Origin: Bdellovibrionales bacterium
Lineage (GTDB): Bacteria > Bdellovibrionota > Bdellovibrionia > Bdellovibrionales > UBA1609
Assembly: GCA_027459485.1 (NCBI GenBank)
Contig: DAIDIG010000005.1
Location: 62,001-126,000, forward strand
Length of the DNA: 64,000 nucleotides
Reading direction: 5' to 3'
Numbering within the stretch: the stretch's first letter is position 1; each line of letters opens with the position of its first letter. Below, piece by piece: positions 1 through 8,943 of this stretch. The notes beneath the pieces are model-generated. The model saw only the letters and a list, made by a program, of their open reading frames with translations. It was not told the DNA's origin and did not search any database. The position numbers and the translations under genes were made by a program.

Positions 1-162
1 CCATTGATCGTCGAGCGACTGACGGTTGCGAGTTACCTGCTTTACAAACTTTGGTACCAAGCTTGGATCGACGGCGGACGGCCTGATGTGCACGATGCGA
101 GTTATATTTCGATGCCTTATCCGCTGAACGTGCCGTTTGTGCGCGAACCGAAAGGACTGTAG
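1..162 (+). CDS. 3' end of a truncated, unidentified gene
   Basis: Frame 1 is open from the window edge to TAG at 160-162, giving the last 53 residues of a protein that starts outside the window. The tail is rich in aromatic and hydrophobic residues (RLTVASYLLYKLWYQAW) and then polar. The pattern faintly recalls the last helix of S1/P1 nuclease or zinc phospholipase C proteins, but that is a guess and no catalytic motif is visible. The next gene is convergent, on the minus strand. Confidence 0.5.
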   Translation, partial: PLIVERLTVASYLLYKLWYQAWIDGGRPDVHDASYISMPYPLNVPFVREPKGL

Positions 163-200
163 AGCGCCCGAATTATTGCGGCTGAGTAAATTTTATGAGG

Positions 201-845
201 TTAAGCCGCGATCCAGAGTTCTAGGTTTCGCTCGTCGTCTACACTTTGTAAAGGAAGGATCGCAAGGCGATACCTCTCATCGACCGCCTGGCCTTTTATC
301 AAACAGCACATGAGCTCAATTTGTTGCTTACTGTTCGGCTTCGCGATGCGAACCTTAAAATTGCCGTTCACCCAGTCGGGCAGACATTCTTCAATATTCA
401 TCCCGCCGACCGAGATATCGCGCGTGTATGTACGAAATACCTTAGTGCCGGAGATTATGGTGACCTGCATCCGTTTTTTAAATCGCTTTTTGTCGCGCAC
501 GACGAACTCGGTCGCCACCGCCAACGCATCGCTGATTTCTGCTGTTATTTGGCGAAATGAACTTTGCGATATCGGCGCCTCAGCCTGCAAAGAAGTTTCT
601 TCGGTACCTTTCGGGGCGGGCGGTGGCATAACTGGCATCACTCGATAAATCATCTCCGTTATGCCTTCAATTTGATTGACAGGCCGCCAATCGGGCCACT
701 CATCCTTCCAGGCAAACCAATTCTCGAGTTGGGCCGCATCCAGGTTTGAAATCAACGCGCGGGCCTCATCGAACAGAAGGCCGGATAGCATACGGCTATC
801 CGCTTTGCAGAACAAGCACCAGAGATTTGGTCTTCGTTCTGCCAT
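201..845 (-). CDS. PilZ-domain protein with GYF_2-like N-terminus
   Basis: 214 residues. The C-terminal half carries the PilZ c-di-GMP binding signature: RxxxR at about 121-125 (RFKKR) and D/NxSxxG at about 143-148 (DISVGG). The N-terminal 70 residues include a Trp-rich stretch (WFAWKDEWPDWRPV) like the GYF_2/DUF4339 modules found before PilZ domains in Bdellovibrio-type genomes. The middle is a Pro/Glu-rich linker. No signal peptide or membrane segment is seen, so it is probably a cytoplasmic c-di-GMP effector. It starts 4 bases after the stop of the upstream coiled-coil gene, so the two are very likely co-transcribed. The output partner is unknown. Confidence 0.8.
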   Translation of the reverse strand: MAERRPNLWCLFCKADSRMLSGLLFDEARALISNLDAAQLENWFAWKDEWPDWRPVNQIEGITEMIYRVMPVMPPPAPKGTEETSLQAEAPISQSSFRQITAEISDALAVATEFVVRDKKRFKKRMQVTIISGTKVFRTYTRDISVGGMNIEECLPDWVNGNFKVRIAKPNSKQQIELMCCLIKGQAVDERYRLAILPLQSVDDERNLELWIAA

Positions 846-849
846 TATT

Positions 850-1578
850 TCACCTCGTACCCTCTAGCCCGGCGTTCGCTTGTCGCTTTGCTTGTCTCGA
901 GCGCAGAGCTTGTTCTTTTAGATAAACTATGCGCCGATCAAGTTGCTTTTTTCGCAATCGCAACGCGGAAATGTTTTTTGAAAGCAATGTGGTCTGTGTG
1001 CGATCTTGACGAATACGATACTCAAGAGATTTTTGTTCGTTGGTGTCTCGCGAGACGGACTGATTGAGCGTGTTTTGCTCATTTTTCGCCGCAGCCAAAT
1101 CGGCTTCAGCGATCCGAAGCCTCGTTCGAGTTTTCGCTAGCGCCGCCTCAATCTCGGCGATTTTTTTACGCGCCACCGCGACCTTCTTGGCATATACGTT
1201 TTGCTGGGCAATCGCGAGTCGCGTTTGTTCGTTATAGATTTGAATCTTACGTTTAGCAGCTACGGCTTTAAGACGAGCCTCGCGTTCTTTCTTTTGCGCT
1301 TGAGCGCGCATTTTCGCTTCGGCGAGCTTTGCTTTTCGGGCTCGCGCTTTCGCATCAGCAGCTTCGGCTTGGGCCGCGACGGAGTCTGACATGACCGCAT
1401 CAACGTCCGTTTCAACATCATCGACGGAGTCATCGGCATGCGCTGCACGGCCGAAGACCTGGAAGACCTGACTGACCGGTAATTTAAACGGGGCGTGCCA
1501 AACAATAAAAGCCCCAGCTGCTGCAATGGCGGCTGCGCAAATTCCAAGTGGAAGCCGATTTTTAATGCGATTTCTCAT
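850..1578 (-). CDS. Membrane-anchored coiled-coil protein
   Basis: About 242 residues from the ATG at 1578. One hydrophobic segment near the N-terminus (LPLGICAAAIAAAGAFIVW) is followed by a long Ala/Lys/Arg/Glu-rich heptad-like region that runs almost to the end, so a single-pass protein with a periplasmic or cytoplasmic coiled coil is expected. No enzyme motif is seen. The start is uncertain: in-frame ATGs at 1677 and 1623 would add 33 or 15 residues, and none of the three has a strong Shine-Dalgarno. It lies 4 bases upstream of the PilZ gene and probably forms an operon with it, suggesting an envelope scaffold linked to c-di-GMP signalling (inference). Confidence 0.65.
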   Translation of the reverse strand: MRNRIKNRLPLGICAAAIAAAGAFIVWHAPFKLPVSQVFQVFGRAAHADDSVDDVETDVDAVMSDSVAAQAEAADAKARARKAKLAEAKMRAQAQKKEREARLKAVAAKRKIQIYNEQTRLAIAQQNVYAKKVAVARKKIAEIEAALAKTRTRLRIAEADLAAAKNEQNTLNQSVSRDTNEQKSLEYRIRQDRTQTTLLSKNISALRLRKKQLDRRIVYLKEQALRSRQAKRQANAGLEGTR

Positions 1579-1770
1579 GCCTAACACTTCGGATTTTTTC
1601 TCAAAAAAATGTATATTTTTCATGTAGATACCCAGAATAGAACCTATTCGATGTAAAGGACCCTTAATAGGCACCATTTATCTCGAATATAAGCGGTATT
1701 GATCGGTGCTCGATCCTGGCCGGACCTTGGCACAGCGATTGCTATATGTATTTGGCATCCCCCCTTGGCG

Positions 1771-1807
1771 GCCTGGCCCCCCTTACCCTCCAGGTCGCTT
1801 TTTTTTT
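1771..1807 (+). terminator. Hairpin plus T-run upstream of the amidase gene
   Basis: CCTGG at 1772-1776 pairs with CCAGG at 1790-1794, and nine T follow from 1799. It looks like an intrinsic terminator, but no plus-strand gene lies upstream. If real it may act as a leader attenuator for the amidase at 1834. The stem is short, so confidence is low. Confidence 0.3.
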
Positions 1808-1833
1808 GCCCAAAATAACTTTACGCTGAATGT

Positions 1834-2613
1834 ATGCTGTCTTTCTTTGGGCTTATTTTTATCGTTCAGTCCGCTTTCGCGTTTCAAGTTTTTTTAGACC
1901 CGGGCCACGGCGGCCATGATCAGGGCACAAGCCGAGGAAAAGTCACTGAAGCTTCTATTACTTTGAAAGTGGTTAAAAAAATTGGTGCCGACTTGTCGGC
2001 TGACCCGGATATTCACGTGGCCTACTCTCGAACTTCCGATGTCTATCGCTCGCTCGAACAACGTGTGCGAATGGCCGATCGAACGCATCCAAATTTGTTT
2101 TTAAGTGTTCACGTAAATTCATCGTCTGACTCAGCCGCCGGTGGCCAGGAGATTTATTTCCAGAACGTGCTTGACCCCGACGAAGAGTCACTGTTTCTGG
2201 CGAACCTCGAAAACCGAAGTACCAATGATCAAAGCGGTGCTCCGGACCCAACGATCGGAAGCGCAACGCCGGCCGCCCCCGTCGTAAAAAATCCAGACGT
2301 GAATGCCATACTCGCCGATTTGGAACGTAACCGTGATATACGTCTGAGCGCTGTGTTTGCGCAACAATTGCACAAAAACTGGACAGGCGATTCTGTTCTT
2401 CGGCGTCGGTTCATTCGGCAAGCGCCGTTTTATGTGATCAGTAACGTCAACGCTCCGGCTGCTCTGATCGAAATCGGTTACTTAACAAATCCAACAGAAG
2501 CGCGCCTTTTAATGTCCCCCTCCTATCAAGAAAAAATGGCTCGCGGTATCGCGCGAGCGATTATCAAATTTAAAGAACTCGTGGACAAGCCCATCCAGCC
2601 GAGCCTAAATTAG
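1834..2613 (+). CDS. N-acetylmuramoyl-L-alanine amidase (Amidase_3 family)
   Basis: 259 residues with a short signal peptide (cleavage likely after QSAFA). The Amidase_3 zinc site is visible: LDPGHGGHDQG (first His about 25), Glu in VTEASITLK (about 39), LSVHVNSS (second His about 93), and the C-terminal catalytic Glu in ALIEIGYLTN. The enzyme cuts the amide bond between MurNAc and L-Ala of the stem peptide in the periplasm, in cell separation or wall turnover. A variable insert at about 120-160 (DPDEESL to NPDVNAI) lies where AmiC-type enzymes hold a regulatory helix. An alternative ATG at 1830 is out of frame. The next gene, rph, is on the same strand 32 bases on. Confidence 0.93.
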   Translation: MLSFFGLIFIVQSAFAFQVFLDPGHGGHDQGTSRGKVTEASITLKVVKKIGADLSADPDIHVAYSRTSDVYRSLEQRVRMADRTHPNLFLSVHVNSSSDSAAGGQEIYFQNVLDPDEESLFLANLENRSTNDQSGAPDPTIGSATPAAPVVKNPDVNAILADLERNRDIRLSAVFAQQLHKNWTGDSVLRRRFIRQAPFYVISNVNAPAALIEIGYLTNPTEARLLMSPSYQEKMARGIARAIIKFKELVDKPIQPSLN

Positions 2614-2645
2614 GCCGATTACCAGCCAATTTGTGAGGAATGCTC

Positions 2646-3374
2646 ATGCGCGCAAACAACCGCCCGAAAAATGAAATTCGAAAGCTCGAATTCGTTCCTG
2701 ACGTCCTTCGATATGCCGAAGGCAGCGTCCGGGTTTCATTGGGCGAGACGATTTTAATTTGCTCGGCTACGGTTGAACCGAATGTACCGAAGTGGCTATC
2801 GGGCCAAGGCAGCGGCTGGGTCACAGCTGAATATGGGATGTTACCTCGATCAACTCACACTCGCATTCAGCGCGAAAAGGCGACAAGTGGTGGACGATCA
2901 CAAGAAATTTCGCGACTCATCGGTCGCAGCTTGCGTGCTGGCATCGATCTCAAAGCGCTCGGTGAGAGGCAAATCACCGTTGACTGCGATGTCATACAAG
3001 CCGACGGAGGCACCCGCACCGCAGCCATTTCGGGAGGTTTCGTCGCGATCGCGCTTGCCCTTCATTTTTTGCATGAACAAGGGCAAATGAAACACTTGCC
3101 TATAAAAAACTATATTGCGGCCATCAGCGCCGGGATCAGTCACGACGGGCACATCCTCGATCTCGATTACGATGAAGATTCGAGCATCAAAACCGACATG
3201 AATTTTGTAATGAACGATCTTAACGAGCTTGTAGAGATTCAGGGGACGGCCGAGGGCGGCACGTTTACTCCGTCTGATTTGCAACAACTTCTCGAACTGG
3301 CTCAGCTCGGGTGCCGCCAAGTTTTTCGCGAACAAGAAAAGATCATCGGCCGTTTCTTCTCGACGAGAAAATAA
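2646..3374 (+). CDS. rph: Ribonuclease PH
   Basis: 242 residues, the usual size. RNase PH is a phosphorolytic 3'-5' exoribonuclease that trims tRNA 3' ends. Family motifs are clear: VLRYAEGSVRVSLGET, WVTAEYGMLPRST, RSQEISRLIGRSLRAG and DCDVIQADGGTRTAAISG. The start at 2646 is preferred to the ATG at 2640 because GAGG at 2634-2637 then has about 8 bases of spacing. The rdgB start follows one base after the stop, a coupling often seen for rph-rdgB pairs. Confidence 0.96.
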   Translation: MRANNRPKNEIRKLEFVPDVLRYAEGSVRVSLGETILICSATVEPNVPKWLSGQGSGWVTAEYGMLPRSTHTRIQREKATSGGRSQEISRLIGRSLRAGIDLKALGERQITVDCDVIQADGGTRTAAISGGFVAIALALHFLHEQGQMKHLPIKNYIAAISAGISHDGHILDLDYDEDSSIKTDMNFVMNDLNELVEIQGTAEGGTFTPSDLQQLLELAQLGCRQVFREQEKIIGRFFSTRK

Positions 3375-3375
3375 A

Positions 3376-3951
3376 ATGGAAGCCTGGCTCGCCACACACA
3401 ATCGCGGCAAAGTGATCGAATTTCAGACGCTCTTGCCAAAACTAGAATTTCATACGCAAGTCGAGATCGGGGCATACTCCCCGCCGCCCGAAACCGGTAA
3501 ATCGTTTGAAGAAAACGCGCGAATGAAAGCACGCTCGCTAAAGGCGGTGAAACCCAGCGTCTGGGTCATCGGCGAAGACTCGGGCCTCGAGGTGGACGGG
3601 CTCAACAAAATGCCAGGCATTCATTCCGCCCGCTATGCCGGTGACCACGCCAGCGACGCAGAAAACATCGCCAAATTGTTAAAGATGATGCAACTGCGCT
3701 CAGCCGCCAATCGCGCCGCCCGGTTCGTTTGCTGCATCATTGCCTATTCCCCCGAGGGCGCAGAATATATTATCAACGGCAAGATTGAAGGTCGCATTGC
3801 CGATAAACCACGCGGCCAAGGTGGATTTGGCTACGACCCGATTTTCATCCCCGAAAACGAGGCGCAGACATTTGCCGAACTCGGGCTCTCGCGAAAAAAT
3901 CAAATCTCACATCGTGCTCACGCTATTCGCAAATTGGCCGAGTTGTTTTAA
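3376..3951 (+). CDS. rdgB: XTP/dITP diphosphatase (RdgB/HAM1)
   Basis: 191 residues, standard length. Hydrolyses non-canonical purine nucleoside triphosphates such as dITP and XTP to monophosphates, keeping them out of DNA and RNA. Visible motifs: ATHNRGKVIEF (usual [ST]xNxxK substrate loop), SFEENARMKA, the catalytic GEDSGLEVDGL, SARYAG, and GQGGFGYDPIFIP. It follows rph with a one-base gap and is probably translated from the same message. Confidence 0.96.
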   Translation: MEAWLATHNRGKVIEFQTLLPKLEFHTQVEIGAYSPPPETGKSFEENARMKARSLKAVKPSVWVIGEDSGLEVDGLNKMPGIHSARYAGDHASDAENIAKLLKMMQLRSAANRAARFVCCIIAYSPEGAEYIINGKIEGRIADKPRGQGGFGYDPIFIPENEAQTFAELGLSRKNQISHRAHAIRKLAELF

Positions 3952-4001
3952 CTGTGTTTCTGCGAACTAGCTTGCCGTTCGGTTAGAGGGCGGTAACTAG
4001 G

Positions 4002-4319
4002 TTAAGCCGTAACCGTAGGCTCGAGAGACTTCCAGCCATCGACTGAAAGGCAGAGAAACGGATCAAGCGACGCGTAAATCAAAAGCTGGCGCTTCAGCCT
4101 TTCGCTTGAGCCGATGAGCGCGAAACGCCCACCCCTCTGGCCCATCTCGAGCGCCGTTTGGTACAAGAGCTTAATCATCGGTAGGCTCATGAATTGTAAG
4201 CCCGACACGTCATACCCGATTTGCTTGGCGTCCGCCGCGGCTGATAAAAGCTCAGCCTTAGCTTGGGCGAAGTTAAATGCGTCGATACGACCTGGGGCCG
4301 AAATGTATGTCCAACTCAT
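4002..4319 (-). CDS. STAS-domain protein
   Basis: 105 residues from the ATG at 4319. The fold pattern is that of a stand-alone STAS domain (anti-sigma-factor-antagonist type): a beta strand, then DVSGLQFMSLPMIKLLYQTA with the Asp and Ser positions used for phosphorylation in SpoIIAA-like proteins, then GGRFALIGSSERLKRQL and YASLDPFLCL. A longer reading frame to 4481 exists but would run into the prs gene at 4420, so the short form is preferred. It is transcribed divergently from prs. No kinase or phosphatase partner is adjacent, so its signalling role is inferred only from the family. Confidence 0.7.
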   Translation of the reverse strand: MSWTYISAPGRIDAFNFAQAKAELLSAAADAKQIGYDVSGLQFMSLPMIKLLYQTALEMGQRGGRFALIGSSERLKRQLLIYASLDPFLCLSVDGWKSLEPTVTA

Positions 4320-4419
4320 TCCCGTTATTATGAAAACGCTCTTAAAATTCGTCAATCTTACATCCTGAAACCTGTGGAATTTATAGACACCAAGAAAGAA
4401 CTCCAGTAAAAACGCGGCC

Positions 4420-5364
4420 ATGACCGATTTGAAAATTTTTGCCGGCAATACCAATCGCGAGTTCGCAGAAAGCGTCGCCAAAGCGGCAGGTGTTGAACTC
4501 GGCCATTGTAAATTCGGCCGCTTCGCCGACGGCGAAATACAAATCGAAATTCACGAAAGCGTGCGCGGCGCTACTGCGTTTGTGATTCAAAGCACGTGCC
4601 CACCGGTAAATGAAAGTTATATGGAACTTTTTTTGATATTGGATTCGCTCCGCCGGGCATCGGCTAAAGACGTATCAGCCGTCATGCCCTACTACGGTTA
4701 TGCGAGGCAGGATCGAAAAGTAGCACCACGCGCGCCGATTTCAGCTAGTTGCGTAGCAAACCTGCTCAAAACTGCCGGTGCCGATCGCTTAATTGCAGTG
4801 GATCTTCATTCTTCGCAAATTCAAGGCTTTTTTGACGGCCCAGTAGATCACCTTTTTGCCACTCCTACGTTTGCTCGCGAGTGGCGGGCCCGACAAGGCG
4901 CTGGCGACGAGTACGTAGCAGTCAGCCCCGACGCAGGTGGAGTGGAACGGGCCAGGGCCTTTGCAAAGCGGATAGGATGCTCCATTGCCATCATAGATAA
5001 ACGACGGGCTGGGCCCAATCAGGTCGAATCGGTCAATCTGGTGGGGGAAGTGCGCGGTAAAACAGCCATAATCCTCGACGATATGATCGATACCGCCGGG
5101 ACTCTTACGCAGGCCGTTGACAGCCTTCTCAAGAATGGTGCAAAAAGGGTGTTCGCGGTTGCGACCCACCCGATTTTATCAGGGCCTGCTGTTTCGCGTT
5201 TGAAAGAAAGCGGCGTTGAAAAGGTTTGGGTGACGGATACGGTCCCACTCAGACCGGAAGCGGTAGCAAGCGGGAAATTTGAAGTAATATCGGTCGCCCC
5301 GGTTGTCGCCGAAGCGATCAAGCGAATCTATACACATGACAGCGTCAGCGCGCTGTTTGACTGA
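4420..5364 (+). CDS. prs: Ribose-phosphate pyrophosphokinase
   Basis: 314 residues, as usual for bacterial PRPP synthase. It makes PRPP from ribose 5-phosphate and ATP for nucleotide, His, Trp and NAD synthesis. Motifs: FAGNTNREFAESVA, GRFADGEIQIEI, MPYYGYARQDRK (ATP-binding flag), VDLHSSQIQGFF (metal-binding His), and the PRPP loop DDMIDTAGTL. The next gene, rplY, starts 13 bases after the stop, the common prs-rplY-pth-ychF order. Confidence 0.97.
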   Translation: MTDLKIFAGNTNREFAESVAKAAGVELGHCKFGRFADGEIQIEIHESVRGATAFVIQSTCPPVNESYMELFLILDSLRRASAKDVSAVMPYYGYARQDRKVAPRAPISASCVANLLKTAGADRLIAVDLHSSQIQGFFDGPVDHLFATPTFAREWRARQGAGDEYVAVSPDAGGVERARAFAKRIGCSIAIIDKRRAGPNQVESVNLVGEVRGKTAIILDDMIDTAGTLTQAVDSLLKNGAKRVFAVATHPILSGPAVSRLKESGVEKVWVTDTVPLRPEAVASGKFEVISVAPVVAEAIKRIYTHDSVSALFD

Positions 5365-5377
5365 AGAGAGGCAAAAA

Positions 5378-6097
5378 ATGGCGGAACAATTCGAATTCAA
5401 CGTGGACGTAAGAAACACTGGAAAACACGATTCGCGTCGGTTGCGCCGAGAAGGGCAAATCCCCGCCGTTGTGTACGGGCCAAACTTAAAAAACGTTTCG
5501 ATTTTCGTACCAGAACGAGAAGTCGCTAAATTTGCAAAGCAACAATTCGAAAACACAATTTTCGTTTTTAAATCGAAAGATTCTAAGCTGAACAATTTGA
5601 AGGTTTTGAAAAAAGAAACCACCGTTCACCCGGTTTCGCGACGCCCCGTTCACCTCGACTTTTTCGCTTTGGATCTGAACAAAACTATTCGGGTAGCCGT
5701 TGAAGTTCGCTACGAAGGCCGTGCGGCAGGCGTAAAAGACGGCGGTGTCTTAAACACAGTTCGCCGCGACGTTGAGGTCGAATGTTTGCCGACGCAAATT
5801 CCGCAATATTTGGCGATTGATGTGAGCCCTCTCGGTATCGGCAACTCGCTTCACGTTTCAGATTTGCAAGTGCCGGAGGGAGTGCGCTTGATCACCTTGC
5901 CGACATCAACTCTTTGCACCGTCGTCATGGTTGAAGAAGTTGCGGCTCAGCCGGTTGCCGCTGCGGCCACCGCTGAAGGTGCGGCAGCTGCTGCTCCTGG
6001 CGCTGAAGGCGCTGCGGCCGCTGGTGCCGCTGGTGCTGCGGCTCCTGCCGCTGGTGCTGCACCCGCTGCGGGCGCGAAAAAAGAAGAAAAGAAATAG
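5378..6097 (+). CDS. rplY: 50S ribosomal protein bL25 (CTC form) with Ala-rich tail
   Basis: 239 residues: an N-terminal bL25 domain that binds 5S rRNA (RRLRREGQIPAVVYGPN), then the CTC/TL5 beta domain (RPVHLDFFALD, VEVECLPTQIPQYLAIDVS). The last 50 or so residues are almost only Ala, Gly and Pro and end in KKEEKK, a low-complexity tail often seen on long bL25 proteins. Start at 5378 is supported by GAGAGG upstream and by family alignment of the N-terminus. It sits between prs and pth. Confidence 0.95.
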   Translation: MAEQFEFNVDVRNTGKHDSRRLRREGQIPAVVYGPNLKNVSIFVPEREVAKFAKQQFENTIFVFKSKDSKLNNLKVLKKETTVHPVSRRPVHLDFFALDLNKTIRVAVEVRYEGRAAGVKDGGVLNTVRRDVEVECLPTQIPQYLAIDVSPLGIGNSLHVSDLQVPEGVRLITLPTSTLCTVVMVEEVAAQPVAAAATAEGAAAAAPGAEGAAAAGAAGAAAPAAGAAPAAGAKKEEKK

Positions 6098-6131
6098 TCG
6101 AAAGGTTGCCCATTTTAATTATGGGCTCTTA

Positions 6132-6170
6132 AGCGCGGAGGCGTATGAACGCAGGAGATGGCGACTTTTC
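6132..6170 (+). repeat. Internally deleted copy of the 120-bp palindromic element at the pth start
   Basis: Bases 6132-6147 match 41600-41615 of the full element at 16 of 16 positions. The next bases, 6148-6161, match 41649-41662 at 13 of 14, with the intervening hairpin tip missing; a T-run and CAG follow as in the full copy. The pth ATG (6145-6147) and its GGAGG (6137-6141) lie inside this fragment. Confidence 0.65.
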
Positions 6171-6756
6171 CAGCGACTGCGTACTTATCGTAGGTCTCGG
6201 CAATCCAGGCTACCGCTACCAGCTCACCCGCCACAATATTGGATTTATGATAGTCGATGCGCTCGCTCGACATTTTGAAGCTCGGCTGAACGAGCAGTTC
6301 AAAAGTCAAATTGCAAAGGCCAAGCACGACGGCCGCGACGTAATTTTAGCCAAACCACAAACTTATATGAATCTATCAGGCGAAGCCGTACAAGCGATTA
6401 CCTCATATTACAAAATCTCGCTTGATAATCTGTTGGTCATTCACGACGATATTGATCAACCGTTCGGTCAGCTGCGATTTCAGCGAAATCGCGGCGCCGG
6501 CGGTCACAACGGGATCCGCGACATCCATGAAAAACTCGGCACGCCTGATTACGCGCGGCTGAAAATTGGTGTCGGCCGCCCAACCAATCCGCATATTCCG
6601 ATTGAAGATTACGTCTTACAGAATTTTGCAAAAGACGAAGAAGGCCAATTGAGCGAAGTTATTCAAGAGGCCGGCGAGGCAGCGCTCACGTTTATAGAAT
6701 CTGGCTTTCAACGCGCACAGAACGAATTTAATAACAGGAGTCGAGATGGGGCTTAA
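6145..6756 (+). CDS. pth: Peptidyl-tRNA hydrolase
   Basis: 203 residues. Pth cleaves peptidyl-tRNA released from stalled ribosomes. Motifs: LIVGLGNPGYRYQLTRHNIGF with the catalytic His, AKPQTYMNLSGEAV, VIHDDIDQPFGQLRF with the catalytic Asp, and RGAGGHNGIRDI. The first 12 residues (MNAGDGDFSSDC) are an extra leader compared with typical Pth proteins, which begin just before the LIVGLGNPG strand. That leader is encoded by a palindromic-repeat fragment. The 3' end overlaps the ychF start by 11 bases. Confidence 0.96.
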   Translation: MNAGDGDFSSDCVLIVGLGNPGYRYQLTRHNIGFMIVDALARHFEARLNEQFKSQIAKAKHDGRDVILAKPQTYMNLSGEAVQAITSYYKISLDNLLVIHDDIDQPFGQLRFQRNRGAGGHNGIRDIHEKLGTPDYARLKIGVGRPTNPHIPIEDYVLQNFAKDEEGQLSEVIQEAGEAALTFIESGFQRAQNEFNNRSRDGA

Positions 6757-7849
6757 AGCAGGCATTGTCGGTTTGCCGAACGTCGGTAAAAGTACGCTTT
6801 TTAACGCGCTCACATCGGCTAAGGCCGAAGCCGCGAATTATCCGTTCTGCACGATTGACCCGAATGTCGGCGTCGTCACGGTACCGGACGACCGGCTTTC
6901 AAAAATTGCCGCTTTTGTAAAACCGCAAAAGCTCGTACCGACAGTAATGGAGTTCGTCGATATTGCGGGGTTAGTCGCCGGAGCCAGCAAAGGCGAAGGG
7001 TTGGGCAACCAATTTTTGGCGAACATTCGTGAGACCGACGCCATTTTACATGTTGTCCGCTGTTTCGAAGATTCGAATGTCGTTCACGTGGCCGGCTCGG
7101 TTGACCCTCTTCGCGACATCGGTACCATCAATACCGAATTAATTTTGGCCGATCTCGATAGCGTCGATAAACGTCTAAAGCGGATTGAAAAAGCGGCGCA
7201 AAGTTCAAAAGATGTGAATTTGAAAACCGAATACGGGCTCGTCAAAAAAGTGTGGGCGGCGTTAAACGACGGTAAGCCAGCACGTTCAGTTGACATCAAC
7301 GACGATGAGCAGCCCTTTCTGCGCGAATTGCATCTATTGACGACAAAACCCGTGCTTTATGTCTGCAACGTGCTTGAGAGTGAATACACTGGTACAGCCA
7401 AGAGCTCCTGGGTAAAACAAGTAGAAGATCTCGCCGCAAGCGAAGGCAACCAAAGCATCGCGATATGTTCGGCCATCGAGGCTGAGATTTCGCAACTCCC
7501 CGAAAATGAGCGGTTTGAATTTATTCAGTCGCTCGGCATGAATGAACCCGGGCTCAATCGGTTGATTCGCGAAGCGTACAAGCTCTTAAACTTGATCACT
7601 TATTTCACCGCCGGCGAAAAGGAAGTGCGAGCTTGGACGATTCGCAAAGGCACAAAGGCACCGCAAGCGGCGGGGGTGATTCACTCAGATTTCGAACGCG
7701 GATTTATACGCGCCGAAACGTATCATTGCGAAGACTTGTTTCAGTTGAAGAGCGAATCGGCAATTAAAGAAGCCGGTAAATATCGATCAGAAGGTAAAGA
7801 CTACGTCGTACGTGACGGAGACGTGATGCTATTTCGATTTAACGTTTAG
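6746..7849 (+). CDS. ychF: Redox-regulated ATPase YchF (Obg family)
   Basis: 367 residues, full length. Obg-family P-loop ATPase that binds ribosomes and, in E. coli, represses the oxidative stress response. Motifs: [15 protein letters not shown] (P-loop), [12 protein letters not shown] (switch I), [22 protein letters not shown] (switch II), and CNVLESEY in place of NKxD, which accounts for ATP preference. The C-terminal TGS domain includes [17 protein letters not shown] and ends DVMLFRFNV. Its Shine-Dalgarno (AGGAG at about 6735) lies within pth, the usual coupled arrangement. Confidence 0.97.
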   Translation: MGLKAGIVGLPNVGKSTLFNALTSAKAEAANYPFCTIDPNVGVVTVPDDRLSKIAAFVKPQKLVPTVMEFVDIAGLVAGASKGEGLGNQFLANIRETDAILHVVRCFEDSNVVHVAGSVDPLRDIGTINTELILADLDSVDKRLKRIEKAAQSSKDVNLKTEYGLVKKVWAALNDGKPARSVDINDDEQPFLRELHLLTTKPVLYVCNVLESEYTGTAKSSWVKQVEDLAASEGNQSIAICSAIEAEISQLPENERFEFIQSLGMNEPGLNRLIREAYKLLNLITYFTAGEKEVRAWTIRKGTKAPQAAGVIHSDFERGFIRAETYHCEDLFQLKSESAIKEAGKYRSEGKDYVVRDGDVMLFRFNV

Positions 7850-7890
7850 CCGGGAAGGTAAGGCGACAGCCACCTCTCGCCCACTTCGGT

Positions 7891-8943
7891 CTATTTTGCC
7901 TTTGGGTCCCACGCATCGCGAAGCCCGTCACCGAAAATATTGAAAGCGAGCATGGTGAAGTACAGGGCAAGACCCGGCGCGATGATTAAATGCGGATAGG
8001 TGCGGATGGTCTTCCACCCTTCATTCGCGAGCACTCCCCAACTCGAATACGGCGGTTGCAACCCTAAACCGATGAAGCTCAAAAAGCTTTCAAACATAAT
8101 GTTGGCCGGTATCAAGGCCGTGATCACGACAATGATCGGCCCCATAATGTTCGGCAAAATATGACGGAATAAAATCCAACGATCAGATGCCCCCATAGAG
8201 CGAGCCGACTCGACGTACAGCATTTGTTTTGCTTGCAAGACCTGGCCACGCACCACACGCGCAAGCATCAGCCAACCAAAAACGCTGAGCGCCAGCAGCA
8301 CACCGGCTACGGCTTTCAACTCGGGGTTAATATTGGTGCTCATAGCATCGAACATGACTTTAATGAGCACCAGTAAAACAAGGGTTGGGATAGAATCGAG
8401 AATGTCTACTAAACGCATCATGAGAGCGTCCATTCGACCGCCGAGCCAACCCGAAACGGCTCCGTAGACCGTACCAAATGCCAGCGAAACGATCGCCGTA
8501 AATATGCCAACCGCCATTGATACCTGCGAGCCGTAAATCAAACGCGATAAAACATCGCGGCCGAGATCGTCGGTGCCGAGCCAATGCGCCCACGACGGCG
8601 GCGCCAATATTAAATTCACATTCTCGGTTTCATAGCTATAGGGAGCTAGATGTTGGGCAAAAATCGCAATGAGGCTGACGACGCCGATAAAAATAGCCGA
8701 GACGAATGCCAGACGATTTCGCTTGAGGCGGTTCCAAGAATCCTTCCACAACGAACTGGCATGAGCGCGCTCCAAAAAATCGACCCCTTTTATCGCGGGA
8801 GCCGGGATTGCATCTGCAACTGCAGCGGTCGCAACCCCGTTAACTAAATCAGACCCGGTGGAACCATCTGTACGAACACGCCCAACTGGTTGAGCGCTGT
8901 TTACATTTTGGCCTTCGCCGGCCTGGGCAGTTGTATCTATCAT
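7891..8943 (-). CDS. oppC: Peptide ABC transporter permease, OppC/DppC type
   Basis: 350 residues. Typical OppC: an N-terminal cytoplasmic stretch (here long and Ala/Gly/Thr-rich, about 50 residues), then a first helix (LAFVSAIFIGVVSLIAIFA), a periplasmic loop (APPSWAHWLGTDDLGRDVLSRLIYG) and five more helices. The EAA loop that docks the ATPase is seen as ARSMGASDRWILFRHILPNIMGP. The start overlaps the oppB stop by 4 bases (ATGA). No oppD or oppF follows; the convergent neighbour is ychF. Confidence 0.93.
   Translation of the reverse strand: MIDTTAQAGEGQNVNSAQPVGRVRTDGSTGSDLVNGVATAAVADAIPAPAIKGVDFLERAHASSLWKDSWNRLKRNRLAFVSAIFIGVVSLIAIFAQHLAPYSYETENVNLILAPPSWAHWLGTDDLGRDVLSRLIYGSQVSMAVGIFTAIVSLAFGTVYGAVSGWLGGRMDALMMRLVDILDSIPTLVLLVLIKVMFDAMSTNINPELKAVAGVLLALSVFGWLMLARVVRGQVLQAKQMLYVESARSMGASDRWILFRHILPNIMGPIIVVITALIPANIMFESFLSFIGLGLQPPYSSWGVLANEGWKTIRTYPHLIIAPGLALYFTMLAFNIFGDGLRDAWDPKAK

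Noticed and set aside
6061-6278. Plus-strand Leu/Arg/Pro-rich frame over the 3' end of rplY
   Set aside because: Shadow frame of the GC-rich Ala tail of bL25; no RBS and no plausible product.
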